Shown here: positions 32,814 to 43,665 of the stretch, one piece after another
Numbering within the stretch: position 1 is the first letter of the stretch
Layout: each line of letters opens with the position of its first letter
Assembly: GCA_911728435.2 (NCBI GenBank)
Contig: OU452205.1
Span: 1,865,760 to 1,929,759 of the forward strand
DNA: 64,000 nucleotides
Direction of reading: 5' to 3'
Source: Apoderus coryli
Taxonomy: Eukaryota > Arthropoda > Insecta > Coleoptera > Attelabidae
Notes under the pieces: model-generated
What the model was told of the DNA's origin: nothing
The model's input: only the letters and a program-made list of their open reading frames with translations
Database searches by the model: none
Position numbers and translations under genes: made by a program

Positions 32814-33843
32814 TAATTTGATTAGATTCCATTACAGTTTCCTTCTCATTATTATAGTCACTAATGTTTTGCCTTTGATAATTTATAATATTGTAGTAAT
32901 TAAGTTTTAATTTGCTATTAAATGCACAACTGCTTTTAGTTTTTTTTTTCATTTGGACAACATTTGAAATCAGTGTATAATATAACAATAAATATCAGTT
33001 GAAAATAAATAAGACTATGTTATATATTAGTTCTAGGTAATGTTTATGACAGCATTTTAATTTTATAAAATATGCATTGGCAACATATTTATTTTTTTTA
33101 TTGTTTTTAATAAAATAACTAAAAAACAATTTTGTAATTATTAATTTGCGCACAAATTTGCTCCACAAAACAAATCGCTCTTAATAACGACAATAAAAAA
33201 ACTATTTTATTATTACGAAATGTACTTTAACAGAATAATTTTATAATTGTTTTTAAAGGAACAAATTAATCCAGACTAGTACTTTTACAAAATGCTTTTA
33301 AAACCAATTATCATTCGGAACAAATACGTCCTACAAGACGTATTTTATAAACGTTTATAAAATTGTTACGATATCATATTTTATAACTATTTTATTATTT
33401 TGCTGTAAAAACGTTATTAAAACAATTTTTCTCACAGAAAAGTTTAACACAGCAGTTTAATCACGAAACGACACTTTAAAAAACAAAAAAGTTTTAACTA
33501 AGCGGCAATAAAATAATTATAAAATATATTAGTTTTTTAAGAATGTCGAATTGCTAGTTGGTAACATTTATTAAAAAGGTTCTACTTACTTCATTCAATA
33601 TTACTATACAGGGTACATCAAAAATAACATTTCTAATGATTTTGAATATTTTCATTAAATTTTATGAAAATATTTTCAAAATCGTGATTTATTACACCAA
33701 TAATTGTGCAAAAAAATTAGGAAACTTTTTTCTCAAAGTTGTTAATTTCATAGCTACTATTAAAATAATAAAATATCGAGTAGCCTGTTCTAAAAAAATT
33801 AATTGTGATAGTTTTTGGCATATTTCAAATTGTTGATAATTGT
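32814..33843. other. very AT-rich stretch with TTTATAAAA-type words
   Basis: Many TTTATAAAA and acgtttataaaa words occur (also 32.3-32.4 kb). This composition resembles the ACGTTT-rich elements, but I could not find convincing matching termini, so no element is called. Confidence 0.35.
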
Positions 33844-34196
33844 GTACCGGGTGGCCCGTTTAAGAGGGACCACTATCTTATTTTTTTCGAGAAAAAAAGT
33901 ATGTTGAAGATTTTCCCAAAGTTTTTCCATACCTACTGCCCTTAAGAAAGATCTTCTGAAATTGGTAATGTGAGTAAATCTCTATTACAGAAAATATTAA
34001 AATGCAATAAAATTTGTCCGTAGAAACGTAAATTTAATTATTGTCTGGAAGAGCATAACGATATGAAGCATGACATGAATTTTTTATTATTATTTTAGAG
34101 TAACCCTGTATAGTGATCACAAATCTGATATATAAAATTGTAGTTTCGACACAAGCAGGCAGCCGTTTTGATAAAGAATCGGGGGGACACCCTGTA
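33844..34196. mobile_element. candidate 353-bp TIR element
   Basis: The ends taccgggtggcccg and (reverse complement) tacagggtgtccccc match at about 11 of 14 bases beside TA. There is no coding frame. The interior contains a CGAGAAAAAAAG-type run also seen in other cagggtg-ended elements here. Confidence 0.45.
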
Positions 34197-34734
34197 TATG
34201 GTAAGTACACTAAAAGTTACATTTAAATAAATACATAAATAAGTGTTATCTGGGTCTTAAATTCAGCAACATTTTTTTGGGTATATCTGATTGAAGCCAT
34301 CGGAGGAGCGCCGCGGTATATTGTCATTATTTATCAATAAAATGAATGCGACGATTATGTGGCTACTTCAATAAACTGGTTCCTACCACATGAGGCTACT
34401 CTTTTTGATTGTGACCAACTGATATCGAGTGCCTACGCCTTGCATAAATTTCTGGAACCAAAAAGATTACAAGTTTATGCAAGATTTTGGACGTGGGTAA
34501 GTTCCTACTCCTAGTTGCAATTGAATGATCTATTTCGTACAATTTGACAACATTAGTTTTTTTCTCTGGTGATATATAGAATTAAATATCTATGCAACAG
34601 CATGCTGCTTAACAGAAAAAAAAAGTTGTGTCGCCCCAAAACTTTCCCGACAAGATATAATATAATCTGAAATATACGAAGGTTGCATTTATATTTCGGG
34701 ATTAGAGAACAAAAACAAATATTAATTATCGAAA
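34197..34734. other. no recognised feature
   Basis: AT-rich. No motif seen. Confidence 0.4.
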
Positions 34735-34905
34735 ATCACTTTATTGTTTTTCAAAATATTCCCCATGAAGATCTATACACTTTTGCATGCGTTTGAACCA
34801 ATTGTCGAAGCACTTTTGCCACTCTGATTGAGGTATCTCCAAACATGCATTCTGAATGCAGCAACCGCTTCTTCAGGTGTCGAAAAACCTTGAGGTCTCA
34901 GTTTG
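34735..34905 (-). pseudogene. mariner transposase C-terminal scrap
   Basis: The minus strand gives STPEEAVAAFRMH, then (shifted) EIPQSEWQKCFDNWFKRM and QKCIDLHGEYFEK before a stop. This is the standard C-terminal helix region of mariner-type transposases. The catalytic core is absent. Upstream sequence becomes a repetitive gagacgaga-rich stretch. Confidence 0.65.
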
Positions 34906-34939
34906 TTTGTTACGTACGGGAATAAAAAGAAGATACTAG

Positions 34940-35235
34940 ACGAGACAAACTCGAGAAAAGACTGCCCGATTTTTTGTCAAACAAGATCGAAAAAAAGCTT
35001 GCGAGACTTATTGGATCGAGAAATTTGTTAGAGATTTCTCGAAGGTTACAATAAAAAAATAGATACTCTTAACGATTAATTATAGTTTTTCAGAACTTCA
35101 AAAATGTCACAACGCTCACAACAAATCAAGAGTCTCGAAAAATTCGAGAGTCTCAAATCGATATCGAGATAGAGAATTTTTTTCGAGAAAGACATTGAGA
35201 CGAGACGAGAAACTCCTTTCGAGAAGAGATTAATT
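34940..35235. repeat. CGAGA-rich degenerate low-complexity stretch
   Basis: Repeated cgagac, tcgaga and gagaaa words without a fixed period, for example gagacgagacgagaaa near 35200. Confidence 0.6.
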
Positions 35236-35844
35236 TTGTTTGATTCTATAGATATTTGAAAATTTGCCCAAATCTGTAAAAGTCTAAAATCACCGGAGAA
35301 TTCGCTAGTGCTTATTAGAGATGTAATATATCTGCGCCTTAGTGGTGAATGGTTCTAATCCATAGAATTGTCATTTTTGAGTTATGAGTGTTAACATACT
35401 TTAAAATGTGTAAATTTCATACTGGTTAATGGATCTAAGCCATGGATCAATATTATTTACCTTCTTTAGAGCATATTTGCTAAAAGTAAGTCACAAACCT
35501 TTCGTAGTTCCAAGCATTCAGCAAACTTGCTTCTGTAGTATGAATAGTTTTTATCCACATATTACATGTCTGGACTGAAGTGTATGCGGTGTCGGATCAG
35601 TCAGGCGTTGATTGACTGTTTGTATAACAGCTCAATTGCTTGAAGCGTTTAGGTGTGGAAGAACACATACAGACACACAGACAGACAGACTTCCATCTGG
35701 AAATGGTCTTAATCGTCTCGGGGGACTTCAAAATTATTATTATTATAAACAAAGCATGGCTATAAAATATTCGCTCTAAAACAAACGTGATGGTCAATTT
35801 CAGCCACGTGGTTTCGACCACGACTTGCTGTTGGATCGAGTTGG
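35236..35844. other. no recognised feature
   Basis: AT-rich, with an (acagacacacagacagac)-like run near 35668-35690. The minus-strand open frame 35597-35872 has no motif. Confidence 0.4.
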
Positions 35845-36260
35845 CTTTCAAAGCGTCGAATTTTTGCTTCACAAATGCTCTTGTGTAGGCTTATTAATAG
35901 CAATCTCGATTGTCCTCATTTATTACAGCAAATAAATTTTCACGTTCCGAGCTTTTACTCGAGAGATCCCAAACTTTTTAAGGTTCCCCAGATTCGGACT
36001 AATTACGAGTACAGAGCACCAATTCGTTGGGCATCAATAACATACATTTATTTAATGTAGAGGGTTTATGGCTAATGATTCTTTATGAATTTCACACATG
36101 AAATTATGAATTCAAAACATGGATTCGGAATTTGAACGGATTGGGTTTTGGGTGTGTTCTAATTATCTTTTATTATTATTTGCTTCTTATTAATTAAATA
36201 TAATTATTTTTATTATTGTTTTGTCTTGTAGTTGGGTTCTGCCTGTTAGTGTAGTGTATT
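35845..36260 (+). pseudogene. LINE C-terminal tail and 3' UTR
   Basis: The frame 35875-36060 reads LINSNLDCPHLLQQINFHVP, KLFKVPQIRTNYEY and APIRWA. This matches the end of jockey-like polyproteins, where INF.VP and F..P..RTNY...SP are conserved. A short AT-rich UTR follows. The 5' part is missing. Confidence 0.6.
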
Positions 36261-37084
36261 TTTTATTTATTTATTAACACAAACTAACAAAATGGTTAGG
36301 ACTATTTGGAAGGACTAGTTTATTTAAAATTAGTTTCAGAATCTATAATTATTAAAAATAAATATTACTGTGGCGTGAAAGATAAACTGTTAGCTCCCAG
36401 ATTAATTCTAAATAAAATTTCTTCTCAACAAAGTGCTGTTGTGAAATTTCTTGTGTAACAACTGACATAAATAAGTCCACTTTAAATTGGAGTAGTTGGT
36501 ATTTATGAAATAAGAGATGTTTAACAGCAAATGTACTAAATTCATCGTTCGGTATTTTTTCATCTATTCGTGTGCACTCCTTTTAGCGAACAGCATTAGA
36601 ACACCCTGCAATCAAGCTTTAGACCAGCTGAACAATTACCTTGTATAAATATTGTGCAATTTAATTGTATATCATTCGGTGTTGTGGCGCTAATACATTT
36701 TACACTAGCCATTACACAACACAAATTGACCTTCAGAATTAATACCTGTGATTGTCTCACATATTCACTTTCATGAATATTCTGATATACATGATTTCTG
36801 AAGATAATTATTATCAGGATGTAATAATGAAATCTCTGCTGCACACAACAACGATGCATTGTTATCATGGGACTGCTCAATAGTTGTTGTATTCGTATTG
36901 TAGTACACCAGTAAACACGCATAGATCTACATGTAGGAGAAGATTGAACGAAATAGGTATGTAGGTATGCTTTGATTTGATACGTTTGAATTGAATAGCT
37001 GGTGATTTCTATTATAATTGATGTGTGTTTTAGGTTAAAAAGTTATGTAGCTAATTTGAAATAAAGCAAATAAACTGTGCCTCT
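36261..37084. other. no recognised feature
   Basis: AT-rich. The minus-strand frame 36596-36922 has no recognisable motif. Confidence 0.4.
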
Positions 37085-37335
37085 CGAGGCACGAATAGCT
37101 AGCTCTCAATATTTAAGTGTAACAGTAATATTTCTGTAATCTTTTTGTCATTTACCTTTTTCGGAAGACTCTTGGCGACAGGTTATATTTCCAACTAAAA
37201 TTTTTTTTTTGTTTCGATTAGACATCAGCTATTTTGTATTTAAATTATTCCATATTCGAATAAGATTAAGATTTTTTTTAATTTGACTATTTACGAACGC
37301 CTTTGCGAGCAAGTTTTTTATGTTGTTACATTATG
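37085..37335 (-). repeat. partial copy of the 140-bp-unit interspersed repeat
   Basis: Inverse of the right end of the array at 2660-4285: CGAGGCACGAATAGCT, CTTTTTGTCATTTACC, ATTTACGAACGCC. It keeps the outer end and one internal unit only. Confidence 0.7.
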
Positions 37336-37369
37336 TAACAAGCAGACGACTAGACTACACGACAGATAG

Positions 37370-37560
37370 ACCTTCAGGCCTTCTGAAACGAAAGGGGAGC
37401 TCCTCTTCCCTCCAGAAATCTGCAATCAGATAGCTCCTTTCACCGGCGAGGTTTTAGTGAGTATTACCTGGGATGCCGTCCCAAGCTTGAATCCAACACT
37501 GACCTGCGGATTACAGGTGGTCGTGACGTAAATGCATTTGATCTATAAAAAAAAAAACAA
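37370..37560 (+). other. GC-richer island with short A tail, SINE-like candidate
   Basis: About 180 bp of balanced composition ends in an 11-A run. AGCTTGAATCC is close to a pol III B-box, but I could not identify a convincing A-box, so a SINE is only a possibility. It contains no open frame of note. Confidence 0.3.
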
Positions 37561-38105
37561 GTGATTCGTAATAATGAATAAATAATTCGTGCGGCTGGAA
37601 CAGCTTTGTTAAATCCCGTGTGTGTATTTACAGAAAATGTGTCAAAACTTTTTAGTTTATTTTCCTTGTATCTATTTTGGTTATTTTTTTATTATTTTAT
37701 GATTTTATATTTATATCAAATCTCCAAATAGTCAGATTATCCTTAATTATCTTTATTAATTAATACATAACGATTTGGTTAGTAATCTACGCCCAACAAG
37801 TAAAAGCAATTAAAAAACATCCTGTTTTGATTTATTAAAATAATTGAATGCACTGAGCATATAATCTCTATGCTCCATATTGAGCCGTATAATCTCTCAA
37901 TTAGCGTAATACATAAATCATATCTACGAGCTGTGCATGTTACATCCCCAATTTGCTTTCTTTTAAGCCTTAAATATAATAAAAACGTGTAACTTAGTTG
38001 CAAATTTTTGTAAACTTCATGATAACATACATGGTGGTTACTAGTCGATGGATTAGAAGTTTTGGGAAAAGTAACCGTACGCTCAGAAACAAACCATGGA
38101 TTAAA
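37561..38105. other. no recognised feature
   Basis: AT-rich spacer. No motif seen. Confidence 0.4.
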
Positions 38106-38802
38106 TAACTAATAATAATAATAACAATAAAGGACGAGGCACCACGTCGATCGAAGCCATATCGTGGATTTTGTCAATTCTTTTGGTAGTTGTAACTTCC
38201 TCTGCTCTATAGTGCAATCTCAGAGAGTATCGAATTTTGTAATCTAAAAATACGCGCAAATTGAGTTGCACAGCATGTACCCCAGAATGGGAGCGCGTAT
38301 CGAAGATGGGATTCGAAGAGTGAAAAGTAGACTGTTCTGGAAGTTGACAAGTTAAATTCTTTGGAAACTGATCTTAACGCAAAACAGGCAGAGCTTAATT
38401 TTTTTGGTAACGCATCAATGTGCAACTTCCACTTCAGGGAGCTGTGAACAACAAGGGCCAGAAACTTCACAGAAGAAACGACGTCAATAGTGGAATTATT
38501 AATTTCAAAAGACTTCATCGCACCTTTATATGACACAGATTTAGTTTTCGCAGTGTTCAAGCACAACAGATTAGAGTCACACCATGATTTGATGGTGATT
38601 AAATCTTTGGATATGGTACTATGAAGAGCCACACTATGCGGGCCGCACCAAGTGAAACTAGTATCATCAGCAAAGAGACATACTTTACCGCTGATGTCTA
38701 GGCACGTAATGTCGTTGATAAATAGCAAAAACAAAATAGGACCCAACACCGAACACTGTGGAACTCCACAATCCATCGGCCTGCAAGAAGACACCGCCGC
38801 AT
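38106..38802 (-). pseudogene. jockey-like LINE, 5'-truncated reverse transcriptase with (TAA)n tail
   Basis: The minus frame 38794-38207 carries CGVPQCSVLGPILFLLFIND (domain B, usual G replaced by C) and LFADDTSF (domain C, catalytic Asp pair intact). It continues into the thumb with KTKSVSYKG, VKFLALVVHSSLKWKLHI and SSACFALRSV. The element lacks domain A and everything before it. The 3' end follows closely, with CACGATATGGCTTCGATCG and tttattgttattattatta ending at 38106. The same 3' UTR block recurs at 39268-39330. Truncated and not functional. Confidence 0.85.
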
Positions 38803-38850
38803 TAATAATAATAATAACAATAAAGGACTTTATTAAGGGCGAGTTCTAGT
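38803..38850 (-). repeat. second LINE tail abutting the truncated LINE
   Basis: Minus strand: ataaagtcctttattgtta followed by repeated tta, directly joined to the truncated 5' end of the LINE at 38802. It is a separate tail of the same type, so two insertions lie head to tail. Confidence 0.6.
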
Positions 38851-40239
38851 TCAGTGCCAGATGCCACTGTCAGTTCAAGTTGTTGATTTTTCAGTAAATT
38901 CTCCTGTTAGCCCTTTTCCCAGCGTTTCATCATCTTATTTAAGTCACCTAAAAGGTAAGATTTTGGCAGGCTTTTGCATCTGTTTGGCGATGACCTCCTT
39001 CTTTCATGCGAACCATTGTCCGCCATGTTACATTGTTATTTCAATATAAAAACGTCACTGGGACAACATTTGGGTTGTAATAAGGTAGATCATGATCGAA
39101 ACTACATTATCATAATAAAAATAGAGCCTTTTTCTTTTTGTAATGAGGGTCGTATAGCACCCTTCAGTTACGGTTTTCCTTTATTCCAATTAATCGTTCA
39201 AGATAATTATTCTGCGTGGATCCCAAAAAGCCATAACATATCGGTGTAGAACTCGTCGACATTGTAACGACGAGGCACCACGTCGATCATCAAAGCCACA
39301 TCGTGGATTTCCTCTGGACATACCGACATGTGTAAACAAAAACTAAACTCATTTGATGGATATAACTCATATTTTCTTCACTCTAGCTGTAGCAAATAAT
39401 CAGGCTTAATGCAAACAAATCATCGTTGAAGCTACTATCAACATACCTAGAATTTTCTATAGATCAATGGCAAGATCTTCATAGCAGCAGTTCAGCTTTC
39501 ATCGTATGGGAATCAGTAGACTAAGATAAACAATCTCACCAGCAACAATTGTTAACCGAATATTACAATTACTGTGTAGCACTGTGTTTTTAAAATAAAT
39601 TTGGTAAAACTTATTGTATATGTTATACATCTTAATCACAAAGTTAACAACCAGTAAAAATATTAGTGCCAGTAAATCATTTATGTCGGAAAACTGTTCA
39701 GTGTTCCTGATAGCAAATATTATATAAGTTGCTGTCTCCAGATGCCAATATTAATTGAGGATCGGACTCTATTGCCAAACTATATAGTGTCGAACACGGA
39801 AACTTATATCGTAAAATCGGTCAACTGCAAGACAATTAACACAACTTTGCTGGTGGTTATACCAGTCATAGTAGTCGTAGTATATAGTTCGAAATGTTCA
39901 AGATTCGATTAATGTAACCAAGTTGCTTCTAATACAATATATAGTGGAGCAATAACCAATAGCGGTCTATAGTTAGTGGAGTTTGTTGGAAGTAGCGAAT
40001 GTGTGTCTGTAGACGCTTGTTAAAGACATTTAAATGTTGGAGCAAGATTGGATAATGTAAGATTGTACGCTGCTAATATGTAATGTGAAACATAAAGTGG
40101 AGTTTAGAACAAATTTTCTTATGTAGAGTGTGTGTGGGTATCATTTCACAAAAGAGAAGGTTAAATGTTATTATTATAATTTTCACTATTTACAATAAAA
40201 ATTTGATTCCTATTATTATAAGATATAGAACTTAAAGTT
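38851..40239. other. mostly unassigned; LINE UTR scrap at 39268-39330
   Basis: ACGAGGCACCACGTCGATCA followed by CACATCGTGGATTT repeats the 3' UTR of the LINE at 38.1 kb. The remainder shows no motif. Plus-strand frames near 38.9-39.2 kb are short and unconvincing. Confidence 0.45.
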
Positions 40240-40510
40240 GTAGTATTTTTGTAGCTAATTTGTTAAAAAACAAGTGCGTTTTGAGTTATCGTGGATACAG
40301 ATTTTTCTCACCCTTTTTTAGACTTTCCACGCACGCCTATGGTATAGAAATTTTTGTCATATAAGACCAATTCAACTATAAATGATTAAATTAGCCTTTT
40401 AAATATATCATTTATAGAGCCTAATTTTTTTGATCCTTTTTCTATTATTTATGAACGCCAATGTAAACAAGTTTTTTTTTTGCTGGATTTTGTACCTATG
40501 TCAAAACTAG
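40240..40510 (-). repeat. partial copy of the 140-bp-unit interspersed repeat
   Basis: Contains inverse units with CACGCACGCCTATGGTATAG and ATTTATGAACGCCAATGTAA, as at 3.3 and 54.1 kb. Confidence 0.7.
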
Positions 40511-40519
40511 GGATGCCGA

Positions 40520-40660
40520 TTTTAAACCGATTTTTTTGGAAATCGATTTTTTTCGAGCCCAATAATCGATATTTTAATCGATTATTTTGAAAACGATCTT
40601 TCTAGAATCGATTATTTTTTTACTAGAATCGTTTAAAAGATCGAAAAAAGTGAAAACTTT
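40520..40660. repeat. ATCGATT word cluster
   Basis: AATCGAT or ATCGATT occurs six or more times in about 110 bp, several near-palindromic. It lies between the interspersed repeat and the hAT fragment and may be a terminal or subterminal region of the hAT element. Confidence 0.5.
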
Positions 40661-40719
40661 ATTTTACATTTTCATGGTCGTCGATATCTCATTCAAATAA
40701 TACCGAACTCTCTGAATTG

Positions 40720-41137
40720 GAGTTGACGACGTCAATTGGACTGGCCCTACTTAATGCTACAAACGCGGAATTGTGGAAAAGGTTTTCCGAAGTCGAATTA
40801 GTTAGTACGCTTGCTATTTGTCTTAGACCAGAGACGTGGTAATGTCTCTGTCTTAGACCCACGATTTAAGAGAATACATTTTCAAAAACCTTTTGCCTTT
40901 GACATATTATCAACTGCAATAAACTTACAAAAGTCTGAATCCGAAACCTACAAGTTTTGGAACATCCATTTTAAATTAGCTATTCAGCACAATACGATCC
41001 TGCCGAACTTGGAATCGGAGCGGTTATTTTCCAAAACTGGAAACATTATGGATGAATCGAGAAACCGACAAAAAGGAGAAAGGCTTTCCAAACTGCTCTT
41101 TTTGAATTCTTTAGAAAAAGATGACAGGAATTTATAA
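40720..41137 (+). pseudogene. hAT transposase C-terminus with dimerisation domain
   Basis: After a frameshifted lead (LWKRFSEVELVSTLAICL), the frame 40811-41137 reads VSVLDPRFKRIHF, a shortened middle, and LESERLFSKTGNIMDESRNR then ERLSKLLFLNSL. These are the LDPRFK block and the C-terminal hAT dimerisation helix of ZBED-like transposases, which in family members holds the oligomer together in the nucleus. The region between them is far shorter than usual, so a deletion is likely. A small duplication (gtctctgtcttagacc) sits at the frameshift. Not functional. Confidence 0.75.
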
Positions 41138-41239
41138 TTAATATTTTTCTATTTTTCAGAATATATTTTTATTTGAATTGGGCTTGTTTAACAAAACAAG
41201 ACTTAAAATCCGAGAGTTTGTCTGTCAACCACTATACTT

Positions 41240-41283
41240 TTACCAGACGGCCGTTTCGTCGATCCACGACTCATCAGTGGTGA
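41240..41283 (-). ncRNA. type I hammerhead ribozyme, copy B
   Basis: Minus strand: TCACCA, CTGATGA, stem GTCG/CGAC with loop TGGAT, GAAAC, GGCC, GTC, TGGTAA. The core is intact. One change in helix I (TGGTAA for TGGTGA) leaves four contiguous pairs next to the core. Cleavage is predicted between 41246 and 41245. Confidence 0.82.
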
Positions 41284-41570
41284 TCGGTCAGTAGTTGACA
41301 GCCAAACTCTCGTAAATAATGTGGTATATACCCCACACGGTACAGAGATGTAAAAGGATGTGTTTGGCGACATCTAGTTATCGTTGGTAGTACGCCGAGT
41401 GAACAACAGTTCCTATATCGGCTGCCTGGGAGGTCTCTGACCCCATAAAGCAACTACCAACACATAGACGCGCCGATACTCCCTTAAGCGGGATCGCATA
41501 TATTTGAATTGGGCTTGTTTAACAAAACAAGACTTAAAATCCGAGAGTTTGTCTGTCAACCACTATACTT

Positions 41571-41614
41571 TCACCAGACGGCCGTTTCGTCGATCCACGA
41601 CTCATCAGTGGTGA
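41571..41614 (-). ncRNA. type I hammerhead ribozyme, copy C
   Basis: Minus strand with perfect six-pair helix I (TCACCA/TGGTGA), four-pair helix II (GTCG/CGAC), all invariant core bases, and helix III of two pairs closed by GGCC. Cleavage is predicted between 41577 and 41576, which is 331 nt from the site of copy B on the same strand. Confidence 0.88.
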
Positions 41615-41809
41615 TCGGCGCGTCTATGTGTTGGTAGTTGCTTTATGGGGTCAGAGACCTCCCAGGCAGCCGATATAGGAACTGTTGTTCACTCGGCGTA
41701 CTACCAACGATAAAACTAGATGTCGCCAAACACATCCTTTTACATCTCTGTACCGTGTGGGGTATATACCACATTATTTACGAGAGTTTGGCTGTCAACT
41801 ACTGACCGA

Positions 41810-41853
41810 TCACCACTGATGAGTCGTGGATCGACGAAACGGCCGTCTGGTGA
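41810..41853 (+). ncRNA. type I hammerhead ribozyme, copy D
   Basis: Plus strand: TCACCA 41810-41815, CTGATGA 41816-41822, helix II 41823-41835, GAAAC 41836-41840, GGCC, GTC 41845-41847, TGGTGA 41848-41853. Every helix is perfect. Predicted cleavage follows C41847. Confidence 0.88.
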
Positions 41854-42004
41854 AAGTATAGTGGTTGACAGACAAACTCTCGGATTTTAAGTCTTGTTTT
41901 GTTAGTGTCATTTTTCGTAATAACTGCGCTTACCTGATGCCAGCGTAAATATAATTTACGCTGCTGATGTATAATACTTCCACTTGCTTCTTCCATATTA
42001 AAGT

Positions 42005-43298
42005 TTGAGATATTATAATATATTATATTATTATATAAGAGAATTGAAAACGCTATTAAAAAAATTTAGATACAACGCATGTGGCTTTGATAATATTTCG
42101 CTTCTCATGATAAAACTGAGCTATCAGGTATTGGATAAGGTAATTCTGACTATTATGAATTCATGTATAGAGCAAAACTACTTCCCTAGCCAGTGGAAAA
42201 TTTCAGTGATAAATCCGGTACCAAAAGTATCCCACCCTCAAAATTATTCCGAACTTAGACCTCTTAGCCTACTTCGGATCTTGGGTAAAAATTTAGAAAA
42301 AGCTGTTGAAATTCAATTATCTGAGTATTTCACAAATAATCAAATATTTCCAGAAAATCAGTTAGATTTTTAGACAATTAGACCAAAAAAAAGCAGCAAC
42401 TCTAACGTTGATAGATATGTCCAAGGCTTTTGATCAATTATTATGGGCCAAATTGAAATATTACGGAATTGAGAACTCTAGTCTAATTTTTTTCAAATCA
42501 TACCTTGCAAACCGTCAGCAGTTCGTTAGAACAAGTTCTGGAGTGTCGGAGATGGCATCCGTTATATCGGGTGTGCCTCAAGGTGCAATTTTAGCGCCTA
42601 TTTTGTTTTTAATTTATATATCCGATATTCAAGAAAGTGTTAAATTTTCCACTTTACATTCATACGCTGATGATATACAGATTCTAGCTAGTTTTGAACC
42701 CAATGACTACGATGAGGCTAATAGCAATATAAAAGACGATCTAAATCAACTGAGCATATATTGTGATATGCACAATATGAAAATAAATCTAGATAAAACC
42801 AAAGTACTGTTGTATGCATCACGCTCTGTTCACCAAGACTATCAGAATTATTTACGCATAGAGCTAAACGACGATATCATTCCGTTTTCAACGTCTGCGA
42901 AAAATTTGGGCTTTCTATTTGATACTGAAATGCGATTTTATAACCACGTAAATAACATAATTCAGAAAACATTTGTCTGCTTCAGAACGTTATTTGCGAA
43001 CAAACATATTTTAAATTTTAAAGTTAGGAAAAAGCTCTGTGAAAGTATAATAATTGCTCCAATACTAACATACGGCCTAATAGTTTATTATCCCTGTCTC
43101 GATTTCGTGGACAAAAAGAAGTTGCAAAAAATATTGAATACATCTTGCAGGTTCGTTTATGGCATCAGAAAATTTGACCATATATCACAAAAATATTCAG
43201 AACTGGAATGGCTAAATGCTGAAAATATGTTCAGATATTCTATGCTATGTTTTCTTCGGAACGGACATTATAAGGATAGTTTCTTAGGTATTGATTAA
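42005..43298 (+). pseudogene. CR1/jockey-like LINE reverse transcriptase
   Basis: The first frame (to 42373) has CGFDNISLLMIK, FPSQWKISVINPVPK and NYSELRPLSLL (RT motifs 0-2). The second (from 42408) has LIDMSKAFDQ (domain A Asp), VISGVPQGAILAPILFLIY (domain B), SYADDIQIL (domain C, intact) and the thumb: TSAKNLGFLFDTEM, CESIIIAPILTYGL. A frameshift and a deletion of the NQ.GFR-type segment lie between the frames at about 42370-42410. The RT would copy element RNA at nicked DNA. Upstream endonuclease and ORF1 are missing. The C-terminus runs into the 175-bp tandem repeat at 43252, so the usual SFTYNAV tail (present at 31.3 kb) is lost here. Confidence 0.85.
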
Positions 43299-43665
43299 GT
43301 CCTGTATGATAGCGTCCTATACCAAACCAAGGCCCCAAAAAAGTGAAATCTGTTTTCCTAATACTGGTGTCGTGAAATTTACGCAGGACAATGATATTAT
43401 GAAGAGCTATTTGCATGCCAAACGACATTCTTCGGTACGGACATTAAGGATAGTTTCTTAGGTCTTGATAAGGTCGTGTATGATAGCGTCCTATACCAAA
43501 CGAAGGCCACAAAAAATTGAAATCTGTTTTCCTAATAATGGGGTCGTGAAATTTACGCAGGACAATGATATTATGAAGGGCTATTTGCATGCCAAACGAC
43601 ATTCTTCGGAACGGTCATTAAGGATAGTTTCTTAGGTCTTGATTAGGTTCTGTATGCCTGTATGC
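43252..43665 (+). repeat. ~175-bp tandem repeat, 2.3 units
   Basis: TTCTTCGG(A/T)ACGG(A/T)CATTA begins units at 43252, 43428 and 43602. Other shared blocks are TTTACGCAGGACAATGATAT and TTTGCATGCCAAACGACATT. The first unit overlaps the end of the LINE reading frame. Confidence 0.92.

Larger units (their letters stand above)
41175..41906. mobile_element. ribozyme-bearing inverted/tandem repeat, locus 2
   Basis: The left arm (about 41195-41479) and right arm (about 41617-41903) are near-identical reverse complements. Between them a partial second unit starts at about 41505 in the same orientation as the left arm (GGGCTTGTTTAACAAAACAA recurs about 328 bp after the first). Each unit carries a hammerhead: two on the minus strand, one on the plus. 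The second minus-strand unit is cut off just past its ribozyme (gatcgg joins cgcgtctatg). No protein is encoded. Arm identity is high, suggesting a young insertion or gene conversion. Confidence 0.88.

Noticed and set aside
37370..37560. tRNA-derived SINE or tRNA gene
   Set aside because: Only a B-box-like word and an A run are visible; no A-box at the right distance and no cloverleaf, so not called beyond a candidate.
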